NCBI RefSeq assembly: GCF_000381345.1
Contig: NZ_KB906410.1
Span: 1-64,000 of the forward strand
Direction of reading: 5' to 3'
Origin: Deinococcus apachensis DSM 19763
GTDB lineage: Bacteria > Deinococcota > Deinococci > Deinococcales > Deinococcaceae
DNA: 64,000 nt
This document shows, one piece after another, positions 43,638 to 51,989 of the stretch (the stretch's first letter is position 1; every line of letters starts with the position of its first letter). The translations under genes and the position numbers were made by a program. Under the pieces are notes generated by a model. The model did not search any database. It was not told the origin of the DNA and saw only the letters and a list, made by a program, of their open reading frames with translations.

Positions 43638-44279
43638 ATGAGCCAACCCTCCCGCTCCGATCCCCCCCGCCTGGTGGTCTGTGCCATCGCGGGTAGCCTG
43701 CGCCGCGGCTCCTACAACCGTGCGCTGCTCCGGGCCGCTCAGGAGGTCGCCCCAGACAGCCTGGATATTCGCATCTTCGACCATCTCGGGGCTGTCCCAC
43801 CCTACAACACCGACGTCGAGGCCGAGGGGGACCCCGGGGCCGTACGGGTGCTGAAGGACGCCATCCGGGAAGCGGACGCGCTGCTGATCGCCACCCCCGA
43901 GTACAATCACAGCGTCCCCGGCGTCTTGAAGAACGCCATCGACTGGGCCTCCCGGCCTCCCGGCCATTCCGTGCTGGCGGGAAAACCGGCGGCCGTCCTG
44001 GGCGCGAGTACCGGCCTGGGCGGCACGGCTCTTGCCCAGAACGCCCTGCGGCAGGTCTTCGTGTTCACCCAGAACCCGGCGATGCTGCAACCGGAGTTCC
44101 AGCTGGCCCGCGCGCACGAGAAGTTCGACGAGGCGGGGCGGCTGACCGACGAGGGGACCCGCACCTTCCTGAGGCAGTTCCTGCTCGCGCTGGAGGCTTG
44201 GACGCTCCGCCTGGGGGTGGACGGACATGGCAGCACGGAACAATGGCCCGCGAGGCGCATGACCCCAGCCGTTCGGTGA
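43638..44279 (+). CDS. NADPH-dependent FMN reductase (chromate-reductase type)
   Basis: A 213-residue flavodoxin-fold reductase. VVCAIAGSLRRGSYNRALLR is the FMN-phosphate loop. LLIATPEYNHSVPGVLKNAI and DWASRPPGHSVLAGKPAAVL are the family signature around the flavin. It reduces FMN, quinones or metal oxyanions with NAD(P)H in the cytoplasm. AAGGAGATGCC precedes the ATG. A hairpin at 44411-44436 lies downstream. An imperfect 37-base direct repeat of its 3' end lies upstream at 43540. Confidence 0.9.
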   Translation: MSQPSRSDPPRLVVCAIAGSLRRGSYNRALLRAAQEVAPDSLDIRIFDHLGAVPPYNTDVEAEGDPGAVRVLKDAIREADALLIATPEYNHSVPGVLKNAIDWASRPPGHSVLAGKPAAVLGASTGLGGTALAQNALRQVFVFTQNPAMLQPEFQLARAHEKFDEAGRLTDEGTRTFLRQFLLALEAWTLRLGVDGHGSTEQWPARRMTPAVR

Positions 44280-44286
44280 AATCGTC
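44250..44286 (+). repeat. Direct repeat, right copy
   Basis: It overlaps the FMN reductase 3' end (ARRMTPAVR and stop) and is related to 43540-43576. The two copies flank the gene at a distance of 710 bases. Confidence 0.5.
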
Positions 44287-44410
44287 CAAATCCAGCAACT
44301 CGCCCCCGCGGCTGTCGTTAAGAATCTGCGAGAGACCCGGGGGCGACGAACCCGGCGGGGTGGCACCACAAGAGCCTCGCGCCGATCCGCCCTTGTAGCA
44401 GAGCGCCTGA

Positions 44411-44436
44411 GGGCCAGCCCGACATCCTGCTGGCCC
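44411..44436 (+). terminator. Hairpin after the FMN reductase gene
   Basis: GGGCCAGC and GCTGGCCC form an 8-bp stem with a 10-base loop between the reductase and the thioredoxin-like gene. Confidence 0.45.
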
Positions 44437-44462
44437 CCCTGTCCTTACAGGAGGTGGATGTC

Positions 44463-45473
44463 ATGAACGTACGTCAGCTCTTGCTTGCCACAACCCACCC
44501 CAGATTGCCGGTCGAAGGAGCCTTCCCTTCTCTTGAAGGCGCGACTGGGTGGCTCAACTCATCACCTTTAACGGCCGCCGACCTGCACGGGAAAGTGGTC
44601 CTCGTCAGCTTCTGGACCTATACCTGCATCAACTGGCTGCGTTCCCTTCCATACCTTCGGGCGTGGGCAGCGAAATACAAAGATCACGGGTTGGTCGTGA
44701 TCGGTGTGCACACGCCAGAATTCGCCTTCGAGAAGGACGTTGACAACGTCCGCCGGGCCGCGAAGGACATGGGCGTGGAGTACCCCATCGCGATCGACAA
44801 TGATTACGCGGTATGGAACGCCTTCGACAACATGTACTGGCCAGCCCTCTATTTTGTGGATGCACAGGGGAACATTCGGCATCACCAGTTCGGCGAGGGT
44901 GAATACGAAGAGTCTGAAATGATCATTCAACAATTGCTGACCAGTGCCGGGAACAGCCACCTTGATCTCGACTTCGTTTCGGTCCATGCCACTGGCGCTG
45001 AAGTCGCCGCAGACTGGGGCCATCTGAGGTCCCCGGAAAACTACGTCGGGTACGACCGCACCGAGAATTTTGCGTCCAACGGCCCAATAAGGTTGAACGA
45101 GCCATATATCTACGAGATACCGGCGCGGCTGATGCTCAACCACTGGGCACTCTCAGGTGAGTGGGCGATTGGCAGGCAAGCGATCGTCCTGAATCAGGCC
45201 GGAGGGCGAATCGTGTATCGCTTTCACGCCCGTGATCTTCACCTCGTCATGGGACCCACGGTGAAAGGAACAACCGTCCGGTTTCGCGTGTTCCTGGAAG
45301 GACAGGCGCCGGGCGCTGCTCACGGCGTTGACGTTGACGACCAGGGCAACGGCAGCGTGACCGAACAGCGGCTGTATCAACTGATCCGACAACCGGGGCC
45401 GATCACCGACCAGCAGTTCGAGATTGAGTTTCTGGACGCGGGCGTGGAGGCGCTGGCGTTCACGTTCGGCTGA
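44463..45473 (+). CDS. Thioredoxin-like (DipZ C-terminal/TlpA type) protein with altered active site
   Basis: A 336-residue protein. The first half is a TlpA-type thioredoxin fold (HGKVVLVSFWTYTCINWLRS, LVVIGVHTPEFAFEKDVDNV, AFDNMYWPALYFVDAQGNIR). The second half is a beta-rich domain found in DipZ C-termini (LNHWALSGEWAIGRQAIVLN, GRIVYRFHARDLHLVM). The usual CINC redox pair is CINW: Cys55 stays but the second Cys is Trp58. A monothiol cannot make the intramolecular disulfide, so the redox role is changed or lost. No signal peptide is visible. The ATG at 44463 has AGGAGGT upstream; a GTG at 44454 lies inside that signal. Confidence 0.85.
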   Translation: MNVRQLLLATTHPRLPVEGAFPSLEGATGWLNSSPLTAADLHGKVVLVSFWTYTCINWLRSLPYLRAWAAKYKDHGLVVIGVHTPEFAFEKDVDNVRRAAKDMGVEYPIAIDNDYAVWNAFDNMYWPALYFVDAQGNIRHHQFGEGEYEESEMIIQQLLTSAGNSHLDLDFVSVHATGAEVAADWGHLRSPENYVGYDRTENFASNGPIRLNEPYIYEIPARLMLNHWALSGEWAIGRQAIVLNQAGGRIVYRFHARDLHLVMGPTVKGTTVRFRVFLEGQAPGAAHGVDVDDQGNGSVTEQRLYQLIRQPGPITDQQFEIEFLDAGVEALAFTFG

Positions 45474-45665
45474 ATGGGCGCGGGGCCTCGAACGCTACGG
45501 CCTGTCAATCATGCACCCCGAGACCAACCTGGACCAATGCGCAAATGGTGAGGCGGAATGACTCAGCCGTCAAGAACCCCGGCGAGGTGGGGCGCAGGGT
45601 CTGGGGGCACTGCCCGGCGAGACCCGCTTTCAGGTCCGCCTGCCGCTGGGATGAGGGAGGGAGGC

Positions 45666-47159
45666 ATGTTGGAGCGTGTGTGGCGGGGTCTGTTCGGCCC
45701 ACCGGCCCGGCTGCGGCCCCTCCAGCAGCCCGAGACGGGGCGGCACGCGAGCTGGCTGGAGCTGTTCTTCGACCTGGTCTTCGTGGTCGCCGTCTCGCAG
45801 GTCGCCCATCTGCTGGACGGGGAGCTGAGCGTGACGGCCCTGGCACAGTTCGCGGCGCTGTTCACGCTGGTGTGCTGGTCGTGGCTGGGCTACACCGTCT
45901 ACGCGGACTTCTTCGAGTCCGACGACCTGTTCTACCGCCTGACCATGTTCTCAGGCATGTTCGGCATGGCGGCGCTGGCGGTGAGCGCGCCGCACGCCCT
46001 GGACGGCGGGGCGGTTCCCTTCGTGTGGTCCTTCCTGGCGGTGCGCGCCTTCCTGCTGCTGCTGTACCTGCGGGCGCGGGTGCAGGTGCCGGTGGCCCGC
46101 GCCTTTGCCGACCGCTTCCTGCTGGGCTTCGGGGTGGGGGCGGCCTGCTGGTTCGCCTCCCTGTTCGTTCCGGATTCGCTGCGGCCGTGGCTGTGGGTGC
46201 TGGGCTTCGCGGTCGAGGCGACGTTTCTGTGGGTCCGCAACGGGCAGCTTCGCGCGCTGCCCTTCGACAGCGAGCACATCCCTGAACGCTTCGGGCTCTT
46301 CGTGATCCTGGTGCTGGGCGAGGCGGTGCTGGCCGTCACGGGCGGCATCGCTGAGGAGGAGTGGAGCGTCAGCCCAGTGGTCGTGGCCGCGCTGTGCTTC
46401 GGCCTCGCCGTCTCCCTATGGTGGTTGTACTTCGACCACACCAGAACGCCGCGAACACGGGGAATCCGGTCGTGGCGCACTCAGGTCTACATCTACAGCC
46501 ACCTGCCGCTCGCGCTGGGCTTGGTGCTGGTGGGCGTGGGGGCTGAACACGCGATCCTCGCGGCGCGGGAGGAAGTCCTGCCGCAGGACGCCCGCGTCCT
46601 GCTCGCGGGGGGCTCGGCCCTCGCGGTGCTCGCCATGACCGCCCTGCGGCTCACCGCTGGAGAGCGCCGCCTGCTGGGGGAGCGCGGGGTGGTGATCGCC
46701 GCGCTGACCCTCTGGCTGGGGCTGGGCACCTCCCCGATCCTCTGGGTCGCGGGGGCCCTGACGCTGCTCGCCGGACTGGTGGGTTTGGAGACCCGGGCGG
46801 CCAACCGGCTGGGTGGGCCCGAGGGAACCGCCGAGGGTCTTCCGCTGGAGGACGAGGAGCAGACAACGTTTGGCCGCTGCGCCCACGTCATGAGGGGTGA
46901 CCCGGTCGTCGCCCTCTCGGACGGCTGCGAGGACTGCCGCCGCCTGGGGGACCCCTGGGTCGAGTTGCGCGTCTGCCTGACCTGCGGCTACGTGGGCTGC
47001 TGCGACTCCAGCAAGAATCGCCACGCGACCGCCCACTTTCACGCGGAGGGGCACCCGGTCATGCGTTCCTTCGAGCCGGGCGAGCGCTGGGCCTGGTGCT
47101 ACGCCGACCAGCGCTACGTCGACCCCGGGGTCGAGGTGGAGGGCGCCCCGGCTTATTGA
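45666..47159 (+). CDS. LtrA-family membrane protein fused to a UBP-type zinc finger
   Basis: A 497-residue protein. Residues about 25-385 are a low-temperature-requirement-A-type membrane domain. The family motif SWLELFFDLVFVVAVSQVAH is followed by about ten spans, with FGLFVILVLGEAVLAVTGGI in the middle. After a linker (RLGGPEGTAEGLPLEDEEQT) comes a zinc-finger UBP domain: CAHVMRGDP, GCEDCRRLGDPWVELRVCLT, CGYVGCCDSSKNRHATAHFH and AEGHPVMRSFEPGERWAWCY, with a full set of Cys/His ligands. GAGGGAGGGAGGC precedes the ATG at 45666; an earlier in-frame start at 45558 lacks a signal. The function of LtrA proteins is unclear. Confidence 0.88.
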   Translation: MLERVWRGLFGPPARLRPLQQPETGRHASWLELFFDLVFVVAVSQVAHLLDGELSVTALAQFAALFTLVCWSWLGYTVYADFFESDDLFYRLTMFSGMFGMAALAVSAPHALDGGAVPFVWSFLAVRAFLLLLYLRARVQVPVARAFADRFLLGFGVGAACWFASLFVPDSLRPWLWVLGFAVEATFLWVRNGQLRALPFDSEHIPERFGLFVILVLGEAVLAVTGGIAEEEWSVSPVVVAALCFGLAVSLWWLYFDHTRTPRTRGIRSWRTQVYIYSHLPLALGLVLVGVGAEHAILAAREEVLPQDARVLLAGGSALAVLAMTALRLTAGERRLLGERGVVIAALTLWLGLGTSPILWVAGALTLLAGLVGLETRAANRLGGPEGTAEGLPLEDEEQTTFGRCAHVMRGDPVVALSDGCEDCRRLGDPWVELRVCLTCGYVGCCDSSKNRHATAHFHAEGHPVMRSFEPGERWAWCYADQRYVDPGVEVEGAPAY

Positions 47160-47468
47160 TAACGGCTTAGGTTCGGAACGCCCATTGCGCTTCTCGCCCC
47201 CGTGGTTCCGGCCAGCAGGGGCTCTCAACCCAGGGTCACGTCTCAAACCAAGCCCGGAATCAATAGCTTTACGAGGAATTGCGCTCCCAGGAACCCATGT
47301 CGGGGTTCTGGAACCCATCTCGACCAGGAACATCGACCCTCTTGCCGTCAACTTGATAGAACCTTGCTCATTTCCCCACGCTGGACGAGGTGGTCGAAGA
47401 CACGAGGCGCGACCCACGGCAGGCCTGCTCGAAACCGAGCCGACCAGCGCCAACCGGACCAGGTCTGC
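47160..47468. other. Intergenic region
   Basis: Open frames run through on both strands but none has a recognisable domain or start signal. I see nothing definite. Confidence 0.3.
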
Positions 47469-48182
47469 CTATGAGGACGCAGCCGTCAGGCCCTTCCACG
47501 TCCAGTTCTTCACCTCGGGCAGGTCGTCCCCGAACTCGCGCACATACGCACAGTGCATCAACAGCTGGTCCGACAACGCCTGCCTCACGTGCGCCCCAGC
47601 CGCCTGCAACCGGGGCACGCGTTCGATCACGTCTATCGCGAGGTGGTACCGGTCCAGGTCGTTCAGGACCATCATGTCAAACGGGGTGGTACCTTCCTCT
47701 TTGTATCCGCGCACGTGCAAATTTCGGTGGTTCGTCCGGTGATAGGTCAGCCGGTGAATCAGCCAGGAATACTCGTGGTGAGCAAAGACGATGGATTTTT
47801 CCGTCGTGAACAGCGCGTCGAACGCGGCGTCGCTCAGGCCGTACGGGTGCTCGCTGCTCGGTTGAAGCGTCATCAAGTCCACCACGTTCACCACCCGCAT
47901 TCGCAAGTCTGGAAATGCGTCTTGCAGCAAGGCCACCGCCGCGAGCGTCTCCACTGTTGGCACGTCCCCCGCGCAGGCCATCACCACATCCGGCTCCACT
48001 CCCGCATCCGTGCTGGCCCAGGTCCAGATCCCCACGCTGGCCGTGCAGTGCTTCACGGCTGCGTTCATGTCGAGCCATTGCGGCGCGGGCTGCTTGCCCG
48101 CCACGATCACGTACTGCCTGCTGCGCAGACAGTGGTCCGTGACGCTCAGCAGCGTGTTCGCGTCGGGGGGAAGGTACACGAT
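47469..48182 (-). pseudogene. Phosphoketolase, C-terminal fragment
   Basis: The frame carries the last 237 or so residues of xylulose-5-P/fructose-6-P phosphoketolase: [80 protein letters not shown] and [20 protein letters not shown]. The whole enzyme is about 790 residues with the TPP sites in the missing part. The frame continues without a break into an IS3 OrfB fragment at about 48183. The ATG shown by the open frame is an internal Met, so this is not a functional start. Confidence 0.85.
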
Positions 48183-48335
48183 GTCGCCCTTCAGCTCGGC
48201 GTCCCTGGTTTCCCTCGTACTGATGGGCCTTCCTCGCTAGGTGAAGTACCCGCTCTTGGTAACGCCGAGCGTCCGGCACATCACGTCGAGACGAAACTCG
48301 TCTCGGTGCGCTTCGATAAACTCGAACGCGCTCAT
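48183..48335 (-). mobile_element. IS3-family OrfB, N-terminal fragment
   Basis: From the ATG at 48335 the sequence reads MSAFEFIEAHRDEFRLDVMC and RTLGVTKSGYFT, a stop (TAG at 48237-48239), then [19 protein letters not shown]. This is the OrfB start of IS3 elements, where SGYYAWRGRP is usual. The DDE core is replaced by the phosphoketolase tail. The ATG overlaps the OrfA stop as ATGA, the usual IS3 arrangement. Confidence 0.7.
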
Positions 48336-48628
48336 TTGTCCTTGGCGAAGAAGGCCACCGCTTCTTTCAGCACATCACGCTCCTCGCGTGCGATGTCCAG
48401 TTTGCGTTGCAGCCGCTTAATTTCTGCCTGCTCGGCAGTCAGGACCTGCTTCCCATGACCAGGAAAGGCGGCTTGACCCTGCCCCTCAAATTCCCGAATT
48501 CAGCGATGCAAAGCTGAGTTGCTGATTCCCAGGTTCTGGGCCACCCGGAGGACGCTGCGGTCCGGCTCCTTGGCCAGCCGGACGGCTTCATGCTTGAACT
48601 CTTTGCTGTACCTCTTCCACTCTCCCAT
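48332..48628 (-). pseudogene. IS3-family OrfA with an internal stop
   Basis: A 98-codon frame from the ATG at 48628: MGEWKRYSKEFKHEAVRLAK, then RVAQNLGISNSALHR, a TGA at 48500-48502 where a Trp is expected, then IREFEGQGQAAFPGHGKQV and EIKRLQRKLDIAREERDVLK with the leucine-zipper segment, ending AVAFFAKDK. All family landmarks are present, but the stop cuts it after the HTH. Upstream lies the IS3 end, itself interrupted by a 264-bp insertion. Confidence 0.8.
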
Positions 48629-48669
48629 GTCCCACCTCGTTCTGATTCTCGAGGCGTTTCCTCAGGTAC

Positions 48670-48949
48670 ACAAAATCGGCTCTTCCGTGATCTCGGTGCA
48701 GCTCCTGACGCGGTGTGCCAGACCTGGGAGAAAGCGTCCTGGAGCGATTCTTTCCGACCTGGACGTACGCCCCGTGAGCCGTTCGCCTGTGGGGGCGGTG
48801 TGGAGCAACAGCCATCTGGAGGGCATGGCCAACACGGTGAAAGGTGTGAAGTGCCAGCTGGAGGGTGGGAATCACTCGAGGTGCTGCGCTGGCACGTCCT
48901 GCTCGCCGCTGGACCAGCTGCATCGAGATCGCGGAAGAGCCACAAAATC
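48670..48949. mobile_element. ISL3-derived mini-element (264 bp) with 8-bp target duplication
   Basis: The element spans 48678-48941. Its ends are GGCTCTTCCGTGATCTCGG... and, inverted, GGCTCTTCCGCGATCTCGA..., matching in about 24 of 26 positions; GGCTCTTC is the classic ISL3-family terminus. ACAAAATC stands immediately outside on both sides (48670-48677 and 48942-48949), the 8-bp duplication expected of ISL3. Inside, the plus strand keeps a scrap of transposase C-terminus (SNSHLEGMANTVKGVK) and nothing else. It is therefore a non-autonomous deletion derivative, inserted in the end of an IS3 element. Confidence 0.85.
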
Positions 48950-49064
48950 GAGGTACTCCCAGTGTCTCCTGCAGAGGGGAACGGCGAGGATTCGATGGGG
49001 GGCTCAAGCCGCTGGATCTCTGGTGGCGTTGCCTTCCGCCGGTGTTCCTGTGCAGTTGCGGAAG

Positions 49065-49598
49065 TCAACTGGTTCGCGTAGCGCCTTGTTGTGCTTCGAA
49101 CAGGAACCACGTGCGCTTCTCGGCCTCGTCGATGAATACCTCCAGCAGCCCAGCCGTGGCATAGTCCCGGTTTTCATCGCAAACCTCGTGCGCTTCACGC
49201 AGCCGGGCGGCGAACTGGCCATTGTCGTACATCAGGTGGTTCAGCATTTCCAGTGGGATGCTGAACAGGTTGTCCGTGTCGTCCTGCACGCGCTGCAGCA
49301 TGCCCACATGCCGGATGGAGCGCAGGGTGGTTCCACCGATCTTTCGCACACGCTCCGCGAGCGGATCGATCATGGCCAGCAACTGCTCGGCCTGCTCGTC
49401 GAACAGCAGGTGCAAGTCGCGAAAGTGAACGCCGGACAGGTGCCAGTGATAGTTCTTGCATTTCAGGTACAGCGCGAACGCGTCGGCAATAAGGACGTTA
49501 ATTGTGGCCGTGACTACGCGCGCCTGCTCGTCCGTCAGGTCCGAGGGGGTGGCGAGCCGCTTCGGGGCGGGATAGTCGGGGATGACGTTGGTGGTCAT
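49065..49598 (-). CDS. dps: Dps-family DNA-protecting ferritin
   Basis: A 177-residue Dps protein, forming a 12-subunit shell that oxidises and stores iron and protects DNA from peroxide. The helix-A region KNYHWHLSGVHFRDLHLLFD has the inter-subunit ferroxidase ligands (His, Asp, Glu), and DEQAEQLLAMIDPLAERVRK completes the site. The N-terminal tail is short (MTTNVIPDYPAPKRLATPSD). CAGGAGGAAGCC precedes the ATG at 49598. The tail of the BTAD gene overlaps its first 100 bases in another frame. Such genes often follow oxidative-stress or regulatory genes. Confidence 0.93.
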   Translation of the reverse strand: MTTNVIPDYPAPKRLATPSDLTDEQARVVTATINVLIADAFALYLKCKNYHWHLSGVHFRDLHLLFDEQAEQLLAMIDPLAERVRKIGGTTLRSIRHVGMLQRVQDDTDNLFSIPLEMLNHLMYDNGQFAARLREAHEVCDENRDYATAGLLEVFIDEAEKRTWFLFEAQQGATRTS

Positions 49599-51036
49599 GG
49601 CTTCCTCCTGAATCGGGGGGCAGAAGGTTCGGCTGCGCGGGCTTTGCGACGCGCTCACCCGTCCGCGGCTCCCAAGCTGCGCGCACGATGAGGTGACCCA
49701 CGTCGCTGACAGCAACGCGATGCTTCAGACTCGACCAGCCCAGGCGTTCGAGGAAGCTGCTCAACCATCCCGAGTTCCCGTCGAGGGCGAGGGTCTGCCG
49801 AATCTCCTGGGACCAGGCTTCCAGCAGGCGAATGGCGGTCAGGTCTTGACGACACCCCACCGAGCCCAACATGGAGAGGAAACCCACCTCCCCGAGCACC
49901 TCACTGAGTGTGTGGACGTCCAGCTGGTCGAGGAGATCGGACAGGGCGGTGCGTCCGGGGGATCCCCGCTGTGAGGGGAACCCGAGTCCGGGCAGCAGGT
50001 CCCGGTGTTCCTCGCCGAAGCGGATGATATCCCGCAAGGAGCGGTTCCCACAGAGCAGGGCCAGCAGCACCAGTTCCAGCAGGGCAGAGAGTGGGTACCG
50101 CCGACCACGCCGTCCCCTGGGATCGGGTATACGTTCAAGGGCACTTCGCAGGTTCCCCGATTTCAGCGGAAGGGCTGTCTCGGCTTGCTTCAGAGTCCGG
50201 GCGAGGACAAGGGTCTCCTCCAGGGGTGCAACACCCAGTTCGTCGAGGAGCGCTTCGCGGCAGCGCAGCAAATAGGCATGCGCCGCTTCAGGCTGGCCCT
50301 GACGGTAGTGAATGCGCATGGCGGTGCAGTAGGCGCTCTCGTTGAGCCGGTCCTCACGGAGCAGTGCCCGGACGAGATACAGGGCCTCGTCATAGCGACC
50401 CGCACCTTCGAGTTCCAGGGCGCGGTGATGGAGGGCCTCAAAATAAAGCGTCTCCAGCCGGGTGCGTTCGACCTCCAACCAGTCGGTGAAGGCGGGGGCG
50501 CTTGAAAGTTCCAGCCCCCACAAGAACGCCCTGCGGCTCTCAGCTGGCGGCTGCGCGGACCGCCACAGGTCGAGGGCCTCGCGCCAGCGCCCTTGTTGAA
50601 CGGCCAGTCCAAAGGTGGCTGCGTCGGAGCAGGCGACCACCCCGACCTCATGCCCGGCGCGGAGCCAAGTGCCCGCTCCTGGAAGGCGGCGCAACTGGTG
50701 CAGGGCTTGGCGGAGGCTGTTGTTGCTGCGCGGTCGCCAGAAAATCTCTTCCAGTTCGCTCCGGTCCACTACCTCCCCTCGCGCGACCAGGTAGTAGAGC
50801 AATGCCTGAAGCTTGGGCGGGAGCAGTTCCAGCGGGAGGCGGTGCCAGTGAAGCGAGGGACGTCCCAGCAGCTTGACCTCCAGGCTGGGCAGCCCCGTGT
50901 TCTGCTGTGGTGCAGGCGCCTCTGGCCGTGTGGATCGGCGGTGCGCCGGGTTGAAGCCCTCAAACGTGTCTGTATGGCGGTATCGTTGAGAGGGCTGGGC
51001 CCGGGGTATTACGGAAACGGCATGCTCAAGGCTCAT
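49498..51036 (-). CDS. BTAD transcriptional regulator fused to a transposase-associated (H-repeat) domain
   Basis: A 512-residue protein. Residues about 50-125 form an OmpR-like winged helix (VKLLGRPSLHWHRLPLELLP, EEIFWRPRSNNSLRQALHQL). About 138-285 form the bacterial transcriptional activation (BTAD) helical domain (GRWREALDLWRSAQPPAESR, LEGAGRYDEALYLVRALLRE, RCREALLDELGVAPLEETLV). About 300-380 match the domain that precedes the DDE core in ISAs1/H-repeat transposases (IPDPRGRRGRRYPLSALLEL, ALLCGNRSLRDIIRFGEEH), followed by QTLALDGNSG, which resembles the LAVDGK start of that core. After that the sequence diverges and runs into the dps start. GGAGGGAA lies before the ATG. This is an unusual fusion; DNA binding is plausible, transposition is not. 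Confidence 0.75.
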   Translation of the reverse strand: MSLEHAVSVIPRAQPSQRYRHTDTFEGFNPAHRRSTRPEAPAPQQNTGLPSLEVKLLGRPSLHWHRLPLELLPPKLQALLYYLVARGEVVDRSELEEIFWRPRSNNSLRQALHQLRRLPGAGTWLRAGHEVGVVACSDAATFGLAVQQGRWREALDLWRSAQPPAESRRAFLWGLELSSAPAFTDWLEVERTRLETLYFEALHHRALELEGAGRYDEALYLVRALLREDRLNESAYCTAMRIHYRQGQPEAAHAYLLRCREALLDELGVAPLEETLVLARTLKQAETALPLKSGNLRSALERIPDPRGRRGRRYPLSALLELVLLALLCGNRSLRDIIRFGEEHRDLLPGLGFPSQRGSPGRTALSDLLDQLDVHTLSEVLGEVGFLSMLGSVGCRQDLTAIRLLEAWSQEIRQTLALDGNSGWLSSFLERLGWSSLKHRVAVSDVGHLIVRAAWEPRTGERVAKPAQPNLLPPDSGGSHDHQRHPRLSRPEAARHPLGPDGRAGARSHGHN

Positions 51037-51039
51037 GGG

Positions 51040-51989
51040 ATATTCCCTCCTTCAACAGAGGCAGCACGCCAGACCAGGAAGCTTGAGGTCATAGAGGCCG
51101 GGCGGCGCGTGAAATCCAGCCAGCCGAGGTAGGTGTGACCCGGCGTTCAGGCACCAGCTTTGGCCGTGGTCCCGCACACCGCCGACTGCCTGACCATCTG
51201 TCCGGTTACTCCGGGCAGCAACGGTGGGATGGCCGCCGAGCGCCTGTGACGCCACGCTTCCAGTTCACGGCACGCCAGCATGAACGCGGACGCGCAGGGG
51301 ATGACAACCACCGCAACGCCAGGCAGGTACGGTGCCACCAGCTTCTGCTCACCATCGCCAGGTTCAATCCGGTCAAGGCTCGAGGTCAACTTGGCGTGAT
51401 TCGTGGAGAACCGGGCCGACCATCCGTCTCGCAGGGACGCGCCGATCACACCGCGGAGTGTGTCCTCCTGCTGAACTGGAACCAGGTTTCCAGGCCATCA
51501 ATGGCGGTCGTGATAGTGGGTACGCCGTGGACCGCATCCCACTGGACCTTCCGGTCCATGCACCACCTCCTTTCCCAGTCGAATTCACGGCGGGTCGCCG
51601 CAGGCGGGACAACGAGGCATCCTTCAAGGCCGGAAAAGCGTGATCGTTCGGATGCGCCACAACTCCTGGCAACGATGAGGCGCCCTTGCCAGATCAGTAC
51701 GGTTGGCACTGGTGAGCGGCGGAACGTCCGTGACCTGCGTGCAGTTTCCGGTCTCAACCGCACAGTAGCTGCTCCACGCGCGCGTCGTCCAATTCTGCTC
51801 GTGTTGCGAAATAGACACGTTTCGCATGAGGGCTGGCTCCCACATGGCGTCCGATGGGTGCCGGGGTGATGCAGCACGAGCCCAAGAGTGACGCTTCCGC
51901 CGCGCAAGCCGAACATCACCAGGGCATGGCGACGCCGACCGCATACCCCACGCTCGTTCGTCGGCCGCAGCGGTGGGTAGCATGAGACC
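51040..51989. other. Long intergenic region with one small ORF
   Basis: No large gene is supported. A short minus-strand ORF with a strong ribosome binding site lies at 51446-51559. The following overlapping frame down to 51147 has a hydrophobic segment (YLPGVAVVVIPCASAFMLAC) but is otherwise unconvincing. Confidence 0.35.
51446..51559 (-). CDS. Possible 37-residue small protein
   Basis: MDRKVQWDAVHGVPTITTAI continues DGLETWFQFSRRTHSAV and stops. GGAAAGGAGGTGGTGC in front of the ATG is one of the best ribosome binding sites in the window, which is the main reason to list it. No homologue is recognised. It overlaps the start of a second, weaker frame through GTGTGATC. It could be a real small protein or the front of a decayed gene. 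Confidence 0.35.
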   Translation of the reverse strand: MDRKVQWDAVHGVPTITTAIDGLETWFQFSRRTHSAV

